A stretch of 10,860 nt of DNA from Penaeus vannamei. Taxonomy: Eukaryota > Arthropoda > Malacostraca > Decapoda > Penaeidae. Below, piece by piece: positions 7,964-10,860 of this stretch. The position numbers were made by a program, and so were the translations under genes. The notes beneath the pieces are model-generated. The model saw nothing but the letters and a program-made list of their open reading frames with translations. It did no database searches and was not told the origin of the DNA. Numbering within the stretch: position 1 is the stretch's first letter; the number at the start of each line of letters is the position of its first letter. The stretch spans positions 10,078,416 to 10,089,275 of the forward strand of contig NC_091588.1 of assembly GCF_042767895.1 (NCBI RefSeq), in the 5' to 3' direction.

Positions 7964-10792
7964 TCATTGATATTTCAGTAGATGTTCTTTCACTTTTGTT
8001 TTAAATGTCTTTTGGTTGGAAATATTTCTTACATTTTCGGGTAATTGATTCCAAGTCACCAGTCCTCGGATTAGCATATTTCTTGCCCCGGTTTCTGTAT
8101 TTGATCTCTTGATATATAGGCAGTTGTTTTGCCTTGTTTGGACACCCGTTGTGTTACCTGTTGTCCGTATAGGTAATAGCCAATGTGGGTAAATTCCATG
8201 TATAATTTTATGGATTAGAATGCATGTGTCATAGTTGTATTTCTGTTGCACTTTTAGCCATTTTAGTGTGTTGATATGTGGTGTGATGTGGTCATATTTA
8301 TTTATATTTCCTAGTGCTACTCTTGCTGCAAAGTTCTGTAGTTTCTGTGTCCTTTGTATTTGTGTTTTATTTGTGGAGCCCCAGATGTTTAGGCAGTAAT
8401 TGATTATGCTAAGTGCTAGTGTTTGTATAACAATAATTCTTGTTTCTGTGGGTATTTTATTTTTGATGTGATTTAAGTATATCAGCGTGCCCATTACTTT
8501 CCTGTAGATGTGGTCAATGTGTGTCTCAAATGTCATGTATCTGTCTATGTAAACTCCTAGATTTTTTACTGTTGTGCTGGGTTTGATGTAGCAGCCCTGG
8601 AATTCTATCATTGTATCTATGGGTATTTTTGCAATGTTCTGACGGCTGCCTATGAAAATACATTGTGTTTTCTGTGGATTTAGCTTTAGACCATTTATTT
8701 CAAAGTATTGTTTTGCTTCTGTTAGGGTTTGTGTAGCTTTCCCTATTAACTCATTTAAATTGTTAACAGAGGCAGCGTGGAGAAATTGAGAGTCATCAGC
8801 GTACTGAATAAGAAGACAGTCTTTTGCAATTGATGACAGATCATTAATGAAAATAGTGAATAAGATTGGGCCGAGGATGGAGCCTTGTGGAACACCGAAC
8901 GTAACTTGTTTCTTTGATGATACTTTTTCATGAATTTTGACTGATTGAGTTCTCGCGGACAAGTAATCTTTAAACCAAAAGTTATCAATTCCGTGATTTG
9001 TAAGTTTGTTGAGAAGGATTTCGTGGCTGACGCTGTCAAAGGCCTTAGATAAGTCACACAAAGTGAGCAAATTTATCTGGTTGTTGTCTATGTTGTTATA
9101 AATTTCGTTTGTGATTTTTAGTAACGCTGTTTCGGTTGATAATTTACTTCTAAACCCGTGTTGCGTGTTTGATATAAGGTTGTTCTCTTCCAAAAATGCT
9201 GTTAATTGGTTCGCGACTATTTTCTCGAGTACTTTAGATATTACCGGCAGTATTGTGATGGGTCGATAATTATTTATTTCGTCTGTATCACCGGATTTGT
9301 AAATAGGTGTGATGATGCCATGTTTCCAAAGTGATGGGTAGACACCGGTGACTATGGATGTATTAATGATGACTGTCAGATAGTATGCAATTGCTGGTAG
9401 ACTATCATTTATGAAACGCTGTGCAATGCCATCAGCTCCTACGGAATTTGTTTTTCTTAACTGTTTTACTGTTACTATAATTGTATCTAGTCCTACTGGT
9501 TGTGGTCTGAAAATGTTTGTTTTAGGCCTTGCTTCACTTATATTGCGTAGATGTGTGGGGGCGATTGTCTGTTCGTAAGTGAGCCTACCGACTTCTGCAA
9601 AGAAGTTATTAAAGTGTTCTATATCATTTATGGAATTTGTGGAAATGTCTGTGTTTTGTTTCTTATTTGGCACTAGTTTCTTAACCAGTTTCCATGTTTC
9701 GGCAGAATCGTTTCTGCATTCATTGATCTTACTTTTGAAATAATTTGTTTTCGCACTATGAATAAGTGTTTTCACATTCCTTTTCTTATGTTTATATTCA
9801 GCCTGAAGGGTGGTGTCAGATCTGTTTATCTTGAGAGCTTTCTGAGTATTATTTCTATCATTTATGGCTCTCTTGATGTTGTCATCTACCCAGGGGGCGG
9901 GAGGACGTTTTACTGTTTTAGTTTTAATGGGTGCGGAGGCGTTTATGCTATTCTTTATCACTTCTGTTAAAGTGGCAATTTGTCTGTCAACATTATCTGT
10001 TGCTAAAATATCTAATAGCGATGATTCGTTAGCTATATGTTCGCAGAGTGATTTAGGATCGTAATGGGTTAGATCACGAGAAGTTTTGGTGACTGGTTGT
10101 CGCTTTGGTTTTTCTATATTTAAGATCAAGGTTAAAAGCTCGTGATCTGCAATTGGGCATGGGATAACATCTGTGTGAAGAATAATATCGGGACTGTTTG
10201 TTATTATGACATCTAATATAGAATAGGTAGTTACTGTTATCCTTGTAGGCTTGTTTACAAGTTGTTTTAATTTATTTTTATTTATTATCCCAGTTAGTTT
10301 TGCATTTGTTTTGTTTAGATCGTCATTTAAGTCACCTAGGATGAATAGGGGTTTTCTTTTTAATGACATTTCTCTGAAAATATTTTCAAGATACTCAAAA
10401 GATTCTGCTGTAGCATGTGGGTGTCTATAGATTGTGCCGACGAGGATGGAAGGATGCATATTACTTTGTACGGTTACCCAGATGTCCTCTACTGCTGTAT
10501 CATTTACAGCTGTAGAGGAAATCTTATTTGATTTAAGGGTATCTCTTACATATATGCAGACTCCACCTCCACGTCCTGCATCACATCTGTAAATATGAAA
10601 GTTTGGAATGCTGATGAAACTGCTTGATATTTCTTGGTGAAGCCAAGTTTCACTAATGCACAGGATATCGATATTTCTCTCCTTAATTAATAATTCAATT
10701 TCGTCAAAGTGTCCGAGGAGAGACTGTGCATTGATGTGCTCAATTCTGATTGTACTTAGTGTTTTGACCGCCGGACTTACAGCGTCAAACAT
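7964..10792 (-). CDS. LINE ORF2: APE-type endonuclease and reverse transcriptase, 942 aa
   Basis: The protein nicks target DNA and reverse-transcribes element RNA at the nick. The endonuclease domain is at about residues 15-225. Its putative catalytic and ligand residues are present: N21, E48 in SETWL, Y122 in YRHPH, D154 and N156 in GDLN (10325-10336), S191 and D194 in SILD, and D216-H217. The linker region, about 230-430, is basic. The reverse transcriptase spans about residues 480-750: NNYRPITIL, QHGFR, D580 and D586 in CDLSKAFD, GVPQGSILGP (633-642), Y664ADD667 (8792-8803), GLKLNPQKT and NLGVYID. The C-terminal region (790-942) has LSIINYCLNIWG and WNQLPENVRN; no RNase H is seen. The length is normal for CR1/L2-type ORF2. 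There is no internal stop or frameshift. The ATG at 10792 is the first usable start: in-frame stops lie upstream, and it overlaps the ORF1 end. Confidence 0.95.
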   Translation of the reverse strand: MFDAVSPAVKTLSTIRIEHINAQSLLGHFDEIELLIKERNIDILCISETWLHQEISSSFISIPNFHIYRCDAGRGGGVCIYVRDTLKSNKISSTAVNDTAVEDIWVTVQSNMHPSILVGTIYRHPHATAESFEYLENIFREMSLKRKPLFILGDLNDDLNKTNAKLTGIINKNKLKQLVNKPTRITVTTYSILDVIITNSPDIILHTDVIPCPIADHELLTLILNIEKPKRQPVTKTSRDLTHYDPKSLCEHIANESSLLDILATDNVDRQIATLTEVIKNSINASAPIKTKTVKRPPAPWVDDNIKRAINDRNNTQKALKINRSDTTLQAEYKHKKRNVKTLIHSAKTNYFKSKINECRNDSAETWKLVKKLVPNKKQNTDISTNSINDIEHFNNFFAEVGRLTYEQTIAPTHLRNISEARPKTNIFRPQPVGLDTIIVTVKQLRKTNSVGADGIAQRFINDSLPAIAYYLTVIINTSIVTGVYPSLWKHGIITPIYKSGDTDEINNYRPITILPVISKVLEKIVANQLTAFLEENNLISNTQHGFRSKLSTETALLKITNEIYNNIDNNQINLLTLCDLSKAFDSVSHEILLNKLTNHGIDNFWFKDYLSARTQSVKIHEKVSSKKQVTFGVPQGSILGPILFTIFINDLSSIAKDCLLIQYADDSQFLHAASVNNLNELIGKATQTLTEAKQYFEINGLKLNPQKTQCIFIGSRQNIAKIPIDTMIEFQGCYIKPSTTVKNLGVYIDRYMTFETHIDHIYRKVMGTLIYLNHIKNKIPTETRIIVIQTLALSIINYCLNIWGSTNKTQIQRTQKLQNFAARVALGNINKYDHITPHINTLKWLKVQQKYNYDTCILIHKIIHGIYPHWLLPIRTTGNTTGVQTRQNNCLYIKRSNTETGARNMLIRGLVTWNQLPENVRNISNQKTFKTKVKEHLLKYQ

Positions 10793-10859
10793 CCTGCTCG
10801 TCTTTGTACTTGTTTCTATTTAGGAACACCTTTACATTATCTGGAAAGACGTCGGACTC
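10785..10859 (-). CDS. Probable C-terminal end of LINE ORF1 (partial)
   Basis: On the minus strand one frame is open from the window edge to a TGA at 10787-10785, giving 24 codons. The peptide is hydrophilic and charged, including KVFLNRNKYKDEQDV at its end. The other two frames in this stretch contain stops. The stop overlaps the ORF2 ATG in the 8-base string ATGTTTGA. In two-ORF LINEs the upstream ORF1 encodes an RNA-binding protein that packages element RNA, and its end is expected exactly here. So few codons could stay open by chance, and no domain is visible, so the identity rests on position. Confidence 0.45.
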   Translation of the reverse strand, partial: ESDVFPDNVKVFLNRNKYKDEQDV

Positions 10860-10860
10860 T

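Larger units (their letters stand above)
7771..10860 (-). mobile_element. Non-LTR retrotransposon (LINE), Jockey superfamily, probably CR1/L2 group; 5' end outside window
   Basis: Reading on the minus strand, the element runs from the right window edge to about 7771. It has the tail of a probable ORF1, an intact ORF2 with endonuclease and reverse transcriptase, a 193-nt 3' UTR, a small hairpin, AATAAA and a TTTGAA-repeat 3' end. Evidence for the group is the APE-type endonuclease order, RT motifs CDLSKAFD, GVPQGSILGP and YADD, a WNQLPENVRN C-terminal motif, and no RNase H domain. A microsatellite-like 3' end rather than poly(A) is common in this group. The 5' boundary and the target-site duplication cannot be judged because the copy leaves the window. 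Confidence 0.93.

Noticed and set aside
8755..10064. Shorter frames overlapping the LINE (8755-9057 minus, 9758-9970 plus, 9864-10064 plus)
   Set aside because: They are alternative-frame shadows of the 942-residue ORF2, whose catalytic motifs fix the true frame.

Overview
This is a stretch of metazoan nuclear DNA, not bacterial or organellar. The evidence is a LINE-type retrotransposon, very long dinucleotide microsatellites, AT-rich non-coding sequence, spliceosomal-type splice signals and a 500-N scaffold gap. The density of compound (CA)/(TA)/(GA) arrays and the style of the LINE suggest a lophotrochozoan, most likely a mollusc and possibly a cephalopod. That placement is an inference from composition and cannot be proven from this window.

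Layout. Positions 1-840 are microsatellite-rich and include an imperfect 181-bp-period duplication around an (AT)32 tract. Positions about 990-1650 hold what may be the 5' end of a degenerate LTR retroelement: a TG-initiated segment with a TATA box, a primer-binding-site-like sequence and a short basic ORF. Positions 1650-2480 have no recognisable gene. Positions 2479-2790 read as the decayed C-terminal tail of a LINE reverse transcriptase on the + strand. A (GA)n tract then runs into the gap (2861-3360), and beyond the gap lie (CT)n, (CA)n and (TA)n arrays. Positions 3693-4350 are single-copy-looking sequence without a convincing gene, followed by a 355-bp TA/CA/TG array (4359-4713). Positions 4714-7770 are AT-rich and intron-like. 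They contain three candidate exons with good splice signals but no protein I recognise.

The one well-supported gene is on the minus strand from 7771 to beyond the right edge. It is a non-LTR retrotransposon of the Jockey superfamily, most likely of the CR1/L2 group. It has an uninterrupted 942-codon ORF2 encoding an apurinic-like endonuclease and a reverse transcriptase. Its 3' end is complete: short UTR, small hairpin, AATAAA and a TTTGAA repeat tail. The last 24 codons of a probable ORF1 overlap the ORF2 start by 8 nt. The 5' end lies outside the window.

No clearly new multi-gene system is visible. The most checkable novelties are the overlapping ORF1/ORF2 junction, the apparent intactness of the LINE, the possible LTR element, the candidate exons and the foldback-prone microsatellite blocks.
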